NCBI GenBank assembly: GCA_023387815.1
Contig: JAEWHK010000018.1
Location: 62,001 to 126,000, forward strand
Direction: 5' to 3'
DNA from: Pseudomonadota bacterium
Lineage (GTDB): Bacteria; Pseudomonadota; Gammaproteobacteria; Burkholderiales; Burkholderiaceae_B
Length of the DNA: 64,000 nt
This document shows, one piece after another, positions 1 through 9,537 of the stretch. Under the pieces are notes generated by a model that searched no databases, was not told the DNA's origin, and worked only from the letters and a program-made list of their open reading frames with translations. The first letter of the stretch is position 1. The number at the start of each line of letters is the position of its first letter. The position numbers were made by a program, and so were the translations under genes.

Positions 1-3000
1 AAAATCGACTGCCAGAATTTTAACCGTTTATCGCTTAGTTTTTTCTGTCTCTTGACTTCATCCGCGGACATCCGCTCAAACTCGAACTGGCGCCGTTGCC
101 AGACCTGAATCTCAGCTCCGTGAACCCAGACGGTCACGCGAACCGTATCCAAATACTTGGATAGTACTGCCCACATTCTCTCGTCCAGCAGATGCACCAA
201 CACGTTGCTGTATTGCCCTGTGGAGAGCGTGGCATCAAGCAAATTCGCATCGCCCGAGACGACATCGATATCCTCGAACTCTCGATAAGTATTGCCATCC
301 TCGTTGGTGAGTCTGAACACGTCAACGTTTAAACCCAGGTCTTTATATGATCGCAAACGCGTATGTAGGAACCCATATTTATACAGATCGTCATAGTCAG
401 GGTACTGCTTCGTCAAAACAAGATAAGGAGAGGTACTGACAATTGCACTGGGCTTTTGTCCATAATTTCCCAATATCAGCCTTTTAATTGTTGCCTCGCC
501 CTGGCCTTGTACGCGAAAACCAAAACGAATCTGAGTGCAATGTTCTGGGATTGCCAGTGAGTTGAAATCACCCGCGGCATTCATTGAATGAGCAATCTTT
601 TTACCATTTACATCCTGAAATTCGAACACCGTCTTTAGTTGACATGTTGCGTCGCATTCTAATTTGAACTGGCTGTTCAGTACCAAATTCATCTCTGCTC
701 GTGGATAAATCTGTCTCGAATAAATATACACATATTTATCAGCCGCCAAGTTTGAGACAATATGGAACGCACCGCGCTTCATATTCCACTGAATCGAAGG
801 ATTCGATGATTTTGGAATTCTTTGCGAAATCGCTGCTGCTGAAATCTGAGGCAAACTCGTTTGTTGAGACGTCACCGGCACCTTGATATTGGAAGCAATA
901 GCCGATATATCTCTTTCTAGCGACATCCCCATATTGCTCAATTCCAGGTCATTAACGCACCGCGCAGTAATATCATTCGGATTCGGTGTGCCGTTCCTGC
1001 AGTAGTTAAATTCATCCAGCGACAATATGTTTGACAGAGCGTAACGGTAATCATCTATATCCCGAATGACTTGTTTGAGAACTGCGTCCGTGAGCACAGA
1101 ACGACGAATCATTGAAGATCGTGCATCAATTTCATCTACTGTTGTGTATTGAGTACCGTCCGAGTCAAGCGTAACGCTATTGCCGTCGAGCTTATAATAA
1201 GACGTTTTGCCGAAAACATTAGAGTCAGAGTATTGGTTCGCTAGTATCAGATCAAGGATGTAATTGGGCCCATAATAGTCCGCATTTGAAAAGAAGGCTA
1301 TATAGTCGTTGGCTGAAACATCAGCTAGCTGGGCCTTTAACCCTTCGAAATCGCGCACTAGAGAAACGCGCGACTCGTTTGTGCGAAGATCGTCGGCGCC
1401 AAGAATGACCGTGCGCAACTTTTTATAACTCTGTCTATCTATATTCTTCCGCAGCAAATCAAATTCACTCTGAGTTGATGCGCGAGCGACAACAACCACT
1501 TCGGGGAATCGATCTGTAACAGGATGACCAAGCACCTTCTGTCCGATAAACTGCAAGCGCGATGCATAGGTATGCTCTTTCATAACTTTGCGCAAACCAA
1601 GTAAGCGTAACTTCCTATACCCAGTTTCATCATCGCAAATCGTTTTGAGTCGATGCTCAATTTCGTTCGCGTTGTCTGAAGAAACTACCAGATCTCCAAA
1701 CATCAGCCGCACACCGCGAGAGAAATTTGAAACCACTATCGTATTGGACGCAAGCAACTCAAACACTCGCCTTGCAAACATCGTTTGAGACTGTTTAATG
1801 GTATTCATATTGATACCATAGCGATATCCCTTGTATGCCTTGTCAATTTGGTCAAAAGGCAGGGAACCTATAATATATTCGCGATATTTTTCCGGGAAAA
1901 GGTAATGCGGGTGAGGATTCTCGAAATTGCGATCGTAAATATCAAGAGGGCGTAGTTTCTTTACCGTTTCGATCAGCGAAGCGAAATCGCGCTGCCGCTC
2001 CGGATAGCGCAAATAATAGGACCCCGCAAAATTGAATGCATCTTTTCGCGTATATTTTTCGACTGGATTGTGAGTTAGCGGTTGAGCAGCAAATGGCAAT
2101 AAATACACGCGATCATGACCAAGTGCCTCTTTGTACTTGGGAAGACAATCAACATCTGTCGTGAACACAACATCCACACGGCTAGCGACTGGCAAAAACG
2201 TCGAAAAATGTACAGGATCTTCCTTATTCCAAAATAGGCTCGGAACTTTGTGTTCCCGACACCAGTCGATGATGCCAATAATTGCCGGATCAGCATTGCT
2301 GATTTTGGTTTTCCACAACCCATCCAGCCCATTCCAGGCAGACTCGACAAAAAGCAACTCGGGTTTGAATTCGGTGAGCTGTTGCTCCCAGGATTCAGGA
2401 TGCAGCTGTAATATATTTGCCTCTGGTTGATAGGAATGGAATGTGAACTCGTCCATGATTGCAGCCACACGCAATTTCTCGCGCGGTGTCTCGGCATTCA
2501 CGTTTTTAACTAGTTCTGCATCTGCGGAGTATGTGCTAGAACCGGGGGCTGAAATCAGGGGTAAATCAACCCGCTTCAATGCTTTCTTATTGGCAAGTTG
2601 AGCTTTTCTTTGGCGAGATTCCTTTCTGATTTTGAGAAGCTGAGATGGCAAACGGCAGAAGCCAGAGACCGATTTTCCTGCCTGGACAAGAGCATAGCCC
2701 AGTTGATATGAAATTGTCTGGTAGGCTTTCTCTTTTTCGAGTTCAACTTTCTCTTCAAGTGCAGAAATATTTTGTTTATACCGCTGCTCTCGAGCAAAAA
2801 GACCGGTCAAGTTTACGCTTGCTCTCTCATATTTGGCATTGAGCTCCTTCCACTCAGACTCTATCGTTGAACGCGTCTCACGTTCTGAAGAGAGTTGGCT
2901 CTCAATCTTAGCAAACCGCTCATATTGCTCTTGCTTTAGCTGATCCATATACGACTCTAGAGCCGAATTCCGATCTTTTGAATCCGCCAACTGATGCAGA

Positions 3001-4211
3001 ATGCGCTTGTGTTCCAATGTTTGAGCTTTGGCGGCATTCTGCAGATCCTGTTTCTCTTGCATTAATCGGTTGACCAAAGGCGACAAATCAGCAATTTCCT
3101 GCTGCAATCGTGCATTTTCGTCCCTCGTGTCACCCAATGCAGAAATTTCCCTCGTTTGATGGTCTATTTCTGTCTTAAGCCTGAGCAATTCTTGAGACTG
3201 CCAAGCGGCATCTTTCTCAAGTTCTTTTCTGGACTCTTTTTCAGATTCATACAAACGCACGGTCTCGGCAAGGTTTTTCTCTAATGCAGCCTTGTGATTT
3301 GAGAGTTCGTTTCTCGCGACCCTACCCGTTTCATACAATCGAATCGAGTCAGCCAATTTTCTCTCGATTGTATTCTTCTGATTGGCAAACTCATCTTGAA
3401 GCCTGGCATTATCGCTCACTAGTTGGTTCAATTGACTTTCATAATCCAATACCTGAGCTTCTTTTGCCGTTAACTTCTTTTCATAATCTGAGATTTGGGC
3501 TGTTTGTTCAATGACAGTATTCTTGACGTCTTGAAACTCAAGATTCTTCTTTGCCAGATCGTCGTTAGTCTGCTGCAAATGATCACGCGCACGCTTAAAA
3601 CTGTCGCGCTGGCGCTTCGCTTCGATCAACTGATTCTGACCATCTTTTAATGTGACAAGAACTTTATTGTATTGTTCACTGACACGCGCAAGCTCTTCAC
3701 GAGCATTTATGCAATCGTCATTCAATGCGTTAAGTTTGTTCTTAAACTCTAATATCTGAGAATCCCTAGTCTTGATATCCTTTTCGTAAACCGATATTTG
3801 AGCGTCTTTCTCACTCGCGCTATCTTTATACCGTTGAAGTTCGGCATTTCTTTCTTGTAAAGTTAGCTCAGCCTCATCGACCTTCTTAGATAATAATTCA
3901 ATCTGCTGTGCCGTGCTGGACAGTGTTTGCTCAATCTCAGCGCTAATTGACTGTAATGTTTCCTCTTTCTTCAGGTTATTTTTCTGAAGATCGTCATAAT
4001 ACTGCTGATTACTTTTCAGAAGGGTTTCAAGCAATGAAATAACTTGCTTTTGCTCTGCGATAATCGAATTCAGCGTTCCTTCTTTCTCGTTCCAGATTGA
4101 TTCGTTCAGTTGATAGGTTTGCCTGACGCGGTCCAGCTCATACTCGAGTTTAACGATATATAACTCGTGATTATCTTTATCGTCATCCAGCACGTCTGAC
4201 AATTCCATCAT
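1..4211 (-). CDS. Giant coiled-coil multi-domain glycosyltransferase (3' end outside window)
   Basis: The reading frame is open from an ATG at 4211 (or the adjacent ATG at 4208, better spaced from AGGAAG) to base 1, giving at least 1403 residues. Residues 1 to about 500 are almost pure heptad-like Glu/Gln/Lys/Leu coiled coil. A CgeB/DUF3880-like region starts near 580. A Glyco_trans_1_2-type domain runs about 726-900, from FNFAGSYYLR through the FARRVFELLA region. A GT2-like stretch at about 900-990 has NADYYGPNY where a DxD-like motif is expected. Residues about 1050-1240 look beta-rich and may be a carbohydrate-binding module. A second GT-B domain begins near 1255 with WVHGAEI. It lies downstream of wecB and wecC on the same strand, so it probably polymerises or modifies the capsule glycan at the cytoplasmic face. 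Domain names are from recognition; acceptor and linkage are unknown. Confidence 0.8.
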   Translation of the reverse strand, partial: MMELSDVLDDDKDNHELYIVKLEYELDRVRQTYQLNESIWNEKEGTLNSIIAEQKQVISLLETLLKSNQQYYDDLQKNNLKKEETLQSISAEIEQTLSSTAQQIELLSKKVDEAELTLQERNAELQRYKDSASEKDAQISVYEKDIKTRDSQILEFKNKLNALNDDCINAREELARVSEQYNKVLVTLKDGQNQLIEAKRQRDSFKRARDHLQQTNDDLAKKNLEFQDVKNTVIEQTAQISDYEKKLTAKEAQVLDYESQLNQLVSDNARLQDEFANQKNTIERKLADSIRLYETGRVARNELSNHKAALEKNLAETVRLYESEKESRKELEKDAAWQSQELLRLKTEIDHQTREISALGDTRDENARLQQEIADLSPLVNRLMQEKQDLQNAAKAQTLEHKRILHQLADSKDRNSALESYMDQLKQEQYERFAKIESQLSSERETRSTIESEWKELNAKYERASVNLTGLFAREQRYKQNISALEEKVELEKEKAYQTISYQLGYALVQAGKSVSGFCRLPSQLLKIRKESRQRKAQLANKKALKRVDLPLISAPGSSTYSADAELVKNVNAETPREKLRVAAIMDEFTFHSYQPEANILQLHPESWEQQLTEFKPELLFVESAWNGLDGLWKTKISNADPAIIGIIDWCREHKVPSLFWNKEDPVHFSTFLPVASRVDVVFTTDVDCLPKYKEALGHDRVYLLPFAAQPLTHNPVEKYTRKDAFNFAGSYYLRYPERQRDFASLIETVKKLRPLDIYDRNFENPHPHYLFPEKYREYIIGSLPFDQIDKAYKGYRYGINMNTIKQSQTMFARRVFELLASNTIVVSNFSRGVRLMFGDLVVSSDNANEIEHRLKTICDDETGYRKLRLLGLRKVMKEHTYASRLQFIGQKVLGHPVTDRFPEVVVVARASTQSEFDLLRKNIDRQSYKKLRTVILGADDLRTNESRVSLVRDFEGLKAQLADVSANDYIAFFSNADYYGPNYILDLILANQYSDSNVFGKTSYYKLDGNSVTLDSDGTQYTTVDEIDARSSMIRRSVLTDAVLKQVIRDIDDYRYALSNILSLDEFNYCRNGTPNPNDITARCVNDLELSNMGMSLERDISAIASNIKVPVTSQQTSLPQISAAAISQRIPKSSNPSIQWNMKRGAFHIVSNLAADKYVYIYSRQIYPRAEMNLVLNSQFKLECDATCQLKTVFEFQDVNGKKIAHSMNAAGDFNSLAIPEHCTQIRFGFRVQGQGEATIKRLILGNYGQKPSAIVSTSPYLVLTKQYPDYDDLYKYGFLHTRLRSYKDLGLNVDVFRLTNEDGNTYREFEDIDVVSGDANLLDATLSTGQYSNVLVHLLDERMWAVLSKYLDTVRVTVWVHGAEIQVWQRRQFEFERMSADEVKRQKKLSDKRLKFWQSI

Positions 4212-4274
4212 AAATCTTCCTATATCTGAAAAAACTTCACTTCTAATTGATCAATAGTTCGCCAAACTGACTAC

Positions 4275-4303
4275 AGCCGAGGCTATATGAAAATACCTCG
4301 GCT
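4275..4303. repeat. Stem-loop between wecC and the giant glycosyltransferase gene
   Basis: The sequence shows a perfect 8-bp inverted repeat, AGCCGAGG and CCTCGGCT, with a 13-nt loop. There is no T-run after it on either strand, so it is not a clear intrinsic terminator. It could attenuate transcription or protect mRNA between the two capsule genes. Confidence 0.4.
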
Positions 4304-4399
4304 ATCGCAACAAACTTAATGTCGCATGGTTCGCTCTAAGAGACGAAAATCAACCAGCTATAGATGAAGCTTTCTCTCCTTAGCGAACCAAGAATCAAT

Positions 4400-5677
4400 C
4401 TACAGCCATATCCCTTTGGCATCAAAAAGTCGCTGATCAGACCTGATTGTTGGTTTCAATTCTTTAAACTGTTTATGATCCACCAAAACTACCAAGATAT
4501 CGGCCTGCTTAACCGCGTCACCCAATTCACCCAACTGAAGCTTGGCTTCTTTAAGTACTGAAGGTAAATCCTCAATATTCGGCTCGACTGCTGTAACCTG
4601 ACCAACGTATTTTTTCGCCAGAGCATGCGTAATTTCAAGTGCCGGACTTTCACGCAAGTCGTCAATATCGGGCTTAAATGCCAGACCGAGGCATGCAATA
4701 CGTATATCTTCTGATTTCTTACCTTGCTCCTTCAGCTCCTGCATCAAGGCATCTACTTTTCCTTGAACCCATTCGGGTTTGTGATCATTAATCTCCCTTG
4801 CAGTTCGAACAATACGTGCTTCGTCAGGAGTTTTGTTAACAATGAACCAAGGATCCACGGCGATGCAATGACCACCCACCCCACAACCCGGCTGAAGTAT
4901 ATTTACACGTGGATGATGGTTTGCAAGCTTAATCAATTCCCAGACATTAATACCAAGCTTATCGCAAATCAGTGATAACTCATTGGCAAAAGCAATATTC
5001 ACATCACGGAACGAATTCTCTGTAAGCTTGCTCATTTCTGCTGTACGTGCATCAGTCACCAGCAATTCGCCTTGTACGAAAACACGATAGACATCTATCG
5101 CTTTCTGAGAGCATTCCTTTGTCAGGCCACCAATAATCCGATCATTCTGAACAAGTTCGCGAACTACCTGTCCTGGCAATACGCGTTCAGGGCAGTATGC
5201 TATATGTACGTCAATGTTCTCTTGATTCTCCTGACTTGGGAACTTCAGGTCGGGCCGAGCTTTGGACAGAATTTCCACCATTTTCTCTGTTGTACCCACC
5301 GGTGACGTAGATTCAAGAATCACCACATCACCTTTTTTGAGTACAGGCGCAATCGATTCCGAAGCCGAGAGCACATAGGACAAATCGGGCTCGTGATCAC
5401 CTTTGAAAGGAGTAGGTACTGCGATCAAAAATGCATCTGCAGGCTCAGGTTTGTTTGTCGCTTTCAGGTAGCCGCCACTGACTGCCGCCTGAACGATCAA
5501 GTCCAGTTCAGGTTCGACAATGTGAATTTTTCCCTGATTGATAGTATCAATCGCATGCTGATTTACATCCACTCCAATTACTTTTACTTTGCGCGATGCA
5601 AACATGGCTGCTGCAGGAAGTCCGATATATCCCAGTCCGATTACGGAAATGGTAATTGCGTCGGTTCGATTTGTCAT
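4400..5677 (-). CDS. wecC: UDP-N-acetyl-D-mannosamine dehydrogenase
   Basis: This is a 425-residue nucleotide-sugar dehydrogenase expected to oxidise UDP-ManNAc to UDP-ManNAc uronic acid in the cytosol with two NAD+. The N-terminal Rossmann motif GLGYIG is at residues 14-19. The catalytic cysteine is Cys271 within GCGVGGHCIAVDPW. The length is normal for the family, and an AGGTG sequence precedes the ATG. It follows wecB by 36 nt, so the pair supplies ManNAcA, here most likely for capsule rather than enterobacterial common antigen given the kps genes upstream. A related 6-dehydrogenase for another UDP-sugar (WbpA/WbpO type) is possible, but the wecB neighbour favours ManNAc. Confidence 0.9.
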   Translation of the reverse strand: MTNRTDAITISVIGLGYIGLPAAAMFASRKVKVIGVDVNQHAIDTINQGKIHIVEPELDLIVQAAVSGGYLKATNKPEPADAFLIAVPTPFKGDHEPDLSYVLSASESIAPVLKKGDVVILESTSPVGTTEKMVEILSKARPDLKFPSQENQENIDVHIAYCPERVLPGQVVRELVQNDRIIGGLTKECSQKAIDVYRVFVQGELLVTDARTAEMSKLTENSFRDVNIAFANELSLICDKLGINVWELIKLANHHPRVNILQPGCGVGGHCIAVDPWFIVNKTPDEARIVRTAREINDHKPEWVQGKVDALMQELKEQGKKSEDIRIACLGLAFKPDIDDLRESPALEITHALAKKYVGQVTAVEPNIEDLPSVLKEAKLQLGELGDAVKQADILVVLVDHKQFKELKPTIRSDQRLFDAKGIWL

Positions 5678-5713
5678 TAATTCACCTGTCGATTATTTTC
5701 TTACTTCACGGTT

Positions 5714-6838
5714 TTACAAAAATTGTTTACGAATGGCATCCACAATACGCAGGCACGCTTTGCCGTCGCCATAGGGATTATGAGCTACACTCATCTGAGT
5801 ATAAGCGTCGTTGTCAGTGAGCAGTTCTGCCACTTCTTCTTCAATTCTTTCAGCATCAGTACCGACGAGTTTGACAGTACCAGCTGCCACTGCTTCAGGT
5901 CTCTCTGTTGTGTCACGCATCACAAGTACTGGTTTCCCCAGTGATGGCGCTTCTTCCTGTATGCCACCGGAATCAGTCAGTATTACAGCGGATCGCGTCA
6001 TTAAATAGACAAACGGAAGATAATCCAGCGGCTCAATCAAGTGAACGTTTGACATATCGTCCAGAATCCGTCCCACTGGCTCACGCACATTGGGGTTCAG
6101 ATGGACCGGATATACAAAATCAACCTCTGGGAATCTGAGAGCCAATGATTTGATCGCAGTACAAATGCGCACAAATCCATCTCCAAAATTCTCACGCCGG
6201 TGCCCCGTAATAAGGACCAACTTAGCGTCATCTCGCAAGAAAGGAAAGCTATCACTGATCGAGTTTGTCAGCGGAATATCTGTCTCAAGCTTTTCCTTAA
6301 CCCATAGAAGCGCATCAATGACCGTATTACCCGTTACCGTGACGGTATTCTCATCCACATTTTCCAGAAGCAGATTGGCTTTCGACTGGTCTGTCGGTGC
6401 AAAATGCAATTTGGCTAGCGCACCGGTAAGCTTGCGATTCGCCTCTTCGGGCCAGGGCGAGTAAATATTTCCTGTACGCAACCCAGCTTCCACATGACCA
6501 ACAGGGATTCGGTGGTAATACGCAGCAAGCGTAGTTGCGAATGTTGTTGAAGTATCTCCATGCACGAGAATAAGATCTGGCTTGTCTTCAGTTAATACAA
6601 CTTCAATTCGATTCAGGATCTCGGTTGTGATACCGGCGAGTGTTTGGCCGGGCTTCATAATGTTCAAATCGTGATCAGGAATAATCTCGAACAATTCCAT
6701 AACCTGATCGAGCATTTGGCGGTGTTGCGCAGTAACACACACTACGCTTTGCATTCCTTCTTGCTGTTCAAGTAATTTTACGAGCGGCGCCATTTTTATT
6801 GCTTCTGGGCGCGTACCGAAAACGGTCAATACTTTCAT
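5714..6838 (-). CDS. wecB: UDP-N-acetylglucosamine 2-epimerase (non-hydrolysing)
   Basis: This 374-residue GT-B-fold epimerase interconverts UDP-GlcNAc and UDP-ManNAc. Visible family motifs are GTRPEAIK at residues 8-15, HVEAGLRTG, GHRRENFG and the ligand-binding segment TDSGGIQEEAPSLGKPVLV. The length is typical for the bacterial enzyme. It sits 61 nt after kpsT and directly before wecC, so it forms the first step of the ManNAcA branch that feeds the capsule. No strong Shine-Dalgarno is seen at its ATG, which suggests moderate translation or coupling within the long capsule transcript. Confidence 0.92.
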   Translation of the reverse strand: MKVLTVFGTRPEAIKMAPLVKLLEQQEGMQSVVCVTAQHRQMLDQVMELFEIIPDHDLNIMKPGQTLAGITTEILNRIEVVLTEDKPDLILVHGDTSTTFATTLAAYYHRIPVGHVEAGLRTGNIYSPWPEEANRKLTGALAKLHFAPTDQSKANLLLENVDENTVTVTGNTVIDALLWVKEKLETDIPLTNSISDSFPFLRDDAKLVLITGHRRENFGDGFVRICTAIKSLALRFPEVDFVYPVHLNPNVREPVGRILDDMSNVHLIEPLDYLPFVYLMTRSAVILTDSGGIQEEAPSLGKPVLVMRDTTERPEAVAAGTVKLVGTDAERIEEEVAELLTDNDAYTQMSVAHNPYGDGKACLRIVDAIRKQFL

Positions 6839-6899
6839 TTAGTTCTCTTCGTCTTTAAAACCATACACTTTAAAATAATCGGATTTCACATTAATGAAA

Positions 6900-7559
6900 T
6901 CAACTTTCGCTCTCGTACATTTTTATTCCTTCCTCGACATCTTCAAATGGAATTACCTTTCCATCCTTGAGTAGCAAAACGTAATCACACATTGAACGGA
7001 CTTGTCCCATACTGTGCGTAACCAAGATAATCTTGGAATTATGGACGCGCTTGCGGAAAGCACGTTTTGCTTTTGATCTGAAATGCGCATCGCCGGTAGC
7101 CATTGCTTCGTCAATTAAGTAATAGTCAAAATCAAATGCCAGGCTCAATCCGAATCCGACTCGCGATCTCATGCCAGAAGAATAAGTGTTCATGGGCTGG
7201 TCAAAATAGTCTCCAATCTCAGCAAAATCCTCCACATATCGTACGATTTCCTGCATACGATCACCTTCGGCACCATAAACTCTAGCCACAAATTTCACGT
7301 TATCGCGCGCTGTCAACGCCCCCAAAAAACCTCCGGAAAGCCCTACCGGCCAGGAAATGGAGCCTGTAGTAATTATCTTCCCTCGGTCAGGCATATCAAG
7401 ACCCGCAATTAGACGCATCATGGTTGATTTGCCAGCACCATTGCGACCTATGAATGCAATATTTTTATCAGGAGGCACCGAGAATGATAGATCGCGAAAG
7501 ACGGTAACCTTGCCTCTCGTTGTGCGGTAGGATTTCCAAACGTTACGAGCCTCAATCAT
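6900..7559 (-). CDS. kpsT: Capsule polysaccharide ABC exporter, ATP-binding subunit
   Basis: This 219-residue ATPase energises export of the lipid-linked capsule chain across the inner membrane. Walker A GRNGAGKST is at residues 38-46, the degenerate signature SSGM typical of KpsT/Wzt-type exporters at about 127-130, and Walker B YYLIDE at about 146-151. The switch histidine is in VTHSMG. It lacks the C-terminal carbohydrate-binding domain of O-antigen Wzt, which fits the KpsT class. Its ATG overlaps the kpsM stop codon (ATGA), implying translational coupling with the permease. Confidence 0.92.
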   Translation of the reverse strand: MIEARNVWKSYRTTRGKVTVFRDLSFSVPPDKNIAFIGRNGAGKSTMMRLIAGLDMPDRGKIITTGSISWPVGLSGGFLGALTARDNVKFVARVYGAEGDRMQEIVRYVEDFAEIGDYFDQPMNTYSSGMRSRVGFGLSLAFDFDYYLIDEAMATGDAHFRSKAKRAFRKRVHNSKIILVTHSMGQVRSMCDYVLLLKDGKVIPFEDVEEGIKMYESES

Positions 7560-8347
7560 ATGGCCACCAATCTCAACCTGCGTATTCGGTACAACCCAAA
7601 AGAGATGAGTGCAACAATTACTGCAAATTTAAGGGGATACATAAGATTGACCCCATAATGATCAGGATAATACGGGAAAGTCGCCATCCTGAGTTCGTCA
7701 ATAATATGGAGATATGGAATCCACAATAACCAATCCATAATTTCACGTGGCATAATCCAGATCGGATACAAAACGCCCGACAATAAATAGATAGGGAAGA
7801 ATATTATTCGCAAAAACGTTTTAAACTCTGGCAACACATCCACGAGCAAGCAGAATAAGACCCCCAATGAAAACGATAGTAATAGCCCTATTGACAAAAC
7901 CATGAGCCATTTTATGGGGTCGATCAGAGTGATTTCAAACTTGAAAAAAAATCCAAGAATAAACATAAAGATTGCGTATACCACTGCGTAAATTGCGGTT
8001 TCTACAATCGCCCGCGCAAACATGGTATCCATAGGCTTGATCTGCTTATACGCAAACAACGCACGATTGCCATCCACCGCCCCCATAGTTTGTAACGCCA
8101 TATTACGCATCAAATAAAAGGGAATTATTCCTGAAACTAGGAACAGCGGAAAATCTATTCCGTTTCGCACGGTAAGGCCACGAAATGTATAGATCGTCAT
8201 GATCAGTGCTACTTGAATCCCTGGCTCGAAAAAGACCCAAAACGCACCGAATCTCCGTCTACCAAAGCGGCCCCGCATTTCCCTCAGAACCAGCGCAAAT
8301 ATCACGGCCTTTGTAATTCTGAACGATGAGCGCTTTTCAAGTGTCAT
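7556..8347 (-). CDS. kpsM: Capsule polysaccharide ABC exporter, permease
   Basis: This is an ABC-2 type membrane protein of the KpsM family with six predicted hydrophobic segments and the conserved N-terminal pattern LREMRGRFGRRRFGAFW. An upstream TTG at 8389 is in frame but lies inside the kpsD coding region. The ATG at 8347, giving MTLEKRSSF and 263 residues, fits the usual KpsM start and leaves 10 nt after the kpsD stop. It pairs with KpsT to move the capsule precursor through the inner membrane to KpsE and KpsD. Confidence 0.9.
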   Translation of the reverse strand: MTLEKRSSFRITKAVIFALVLREMRGRFGRRRFGAFWVFFEPGIQVALIMTIYTFRGLTVRNGIDFPLFLVSGIIPFYLMRNMALQTMGAVDGNRALFAYKQIKPMDTMFARAIVETAIYAVVYAIFMFILGFFFKFEITLIDPIKWLMVLSIGLLLSFSLGVLFCLLVDVLPEFKTFLRIIFFPIYLLSGVLYPIWIMPREIMDWLLWIPYLHIIDELRMATFPYYPDHYGVNLMYPLKFAVIVALISFGLYRIRRLRLVAI

Positions 8348-8357
8348 ATCAAATGGT

Positions 8358-9485
8358 TTACAGATGAGAAATGGTACGGCCCAAAACAAGCGTCTGCACT
8401 ATAGGTGAAATGATCTTCTGCCATTCGTATACAGGCGCATTCGTTACGTAAACAGCATCTTCCGGGTAAACCTGAAACGCACGAGCCAGAAAAATTGCTT
8501 CTGGCTTACGCATATCCAGACGAAACACTTCGGCAGCCGGCTCCCCGTCTTTCGGCTCCTGATTCACACGAAACACAAACACTCCTTGTGGATCGGCCTT
8601 CGATTCGTCCAGCCCGCCCACAGAACCTAACACCTCAAGCAGACTTGGATTACGTGAGGGAAGATCTTTCAGACCAGGATCTCTTACAGAACCCATTGCC
8701 ACAAATCGCTGCCTAGCTCGTTCCAGAATAATCTCGGATCTAGGAGATACTTGGCGATTCTTCCCGCTCAGTACGTCGTCGTAATTGACTGAATAAGACT
8801 GTTTACCATTACGAACGATAACATTAATCAAATGCGGCTCTAGCACCGGACCACCAGCCATATTTACCGCATCCAGAATAGTCAGTGGCCCTTGCAGACT
8901 TGAGAAGCGACCAGGCGTTTTTACAGCGCCAGCAACAAGCACGGAGCCTGATAGATCACCTACCATCTCGGAGTGAACTTGCGGATCTGTCGCAGCAGAC
9001 CCTTTCAGTTTTTTCTTGATCGTTTCATCCAGCCGAGTCAGCGTAAATCCGCGCACATTTACCGTTCCGGCGTACGGTAGCGAGATTGTTCCATCTGAAG
9101 AAACGCGCACATTCTCAAATGTGGTACCGCCAGCGGATAATGGAGCAAAGACCCCACCTTCAGCCGAATCGGAAATCATCACCTTGATGACGTCACCCGG
9201 TACCAGTTGAATCGCAGTCGTACCAGTCTTTGAGACTTTTGCGGATGGCGGAGGAGGTGCTTGTCTGGAATACTCGCCCACTGACTCTGGTGACAAGTCA
9301 ATCAATTTATAAGGCAGATTCGGATTTTTACCAGATGATTCAGACGTAATGGAACTGCTATATGGTCCCGACCCTGACATAATTGAGCCACAGCCCGAAA
9401 GCGCGATAGACACCAACATCACACCGAAAATAATTCGATAATGGCTCTTTCTTGCACAAAATTCGTTAAACGAATGTACTAGCAT
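8358..9485 (-). CDS. kpsD: Outer-membrane polysaccharide export lipoprotein (KpsD/Wza family)
   Basis: This 375-residue protein carries a signal sequence with a lipobox ending LSGCGS near residue 32, so it is probably an outer-membrane lipoprotein. A Poly_export domain begins around the LVPGDVIKVMIS segment. SLBB-like segments follow (VLVAGAVKTPGRF, then VAMGSVRDPG). It is shorter than E. coli KpsD (about 560 residues) and closer in size to Wza-type channels. In this operon order (kpsE, this gene, kpsM, kpsT) it should form the outer-membrane portal for capsule. The symbol follows operon convention; the fold is OPX family. Confidence 0.85.
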   Translation of the reverse strand: MLVHSFNEFCARKSHYRIIFGVMLVSIALSGCGSIMSGSGPYSSSITSESSGKNPNLPYKLIDLSPESVGEYSRQAPPPPSAKVSKTGTTAIQLVPGDVIKVMISDSAEGGVFAPLSAGGTTFENVRVSSDGTISLPYAGTVNVRGFTLTRLDETIKKKLKGSAATDPQVHSEMVGDLSGSVLVAGAVKTPGRFSSLQGPLTILDAVNMAGGPVLEPHLINVIVRNGKQSYSVNYDDVLSGKNRQVSPRSEIILERARQRFVAMGSVRDPGLKDLPSRNPSLLEVLGSVGGLDESKADPQGVFVFRVNQEPKDGEPAAEVFRLDMRKPEAIFLARAFQVYPEDAVYVTNAPVYEWQKIISPIVQTLVLGRTISHL

Positions 9486-9537
9486 ATTGTTATTTCACCA
9501 AAAAAACGGGCTTGAAAATAATTTTTCCCGCAACCCA

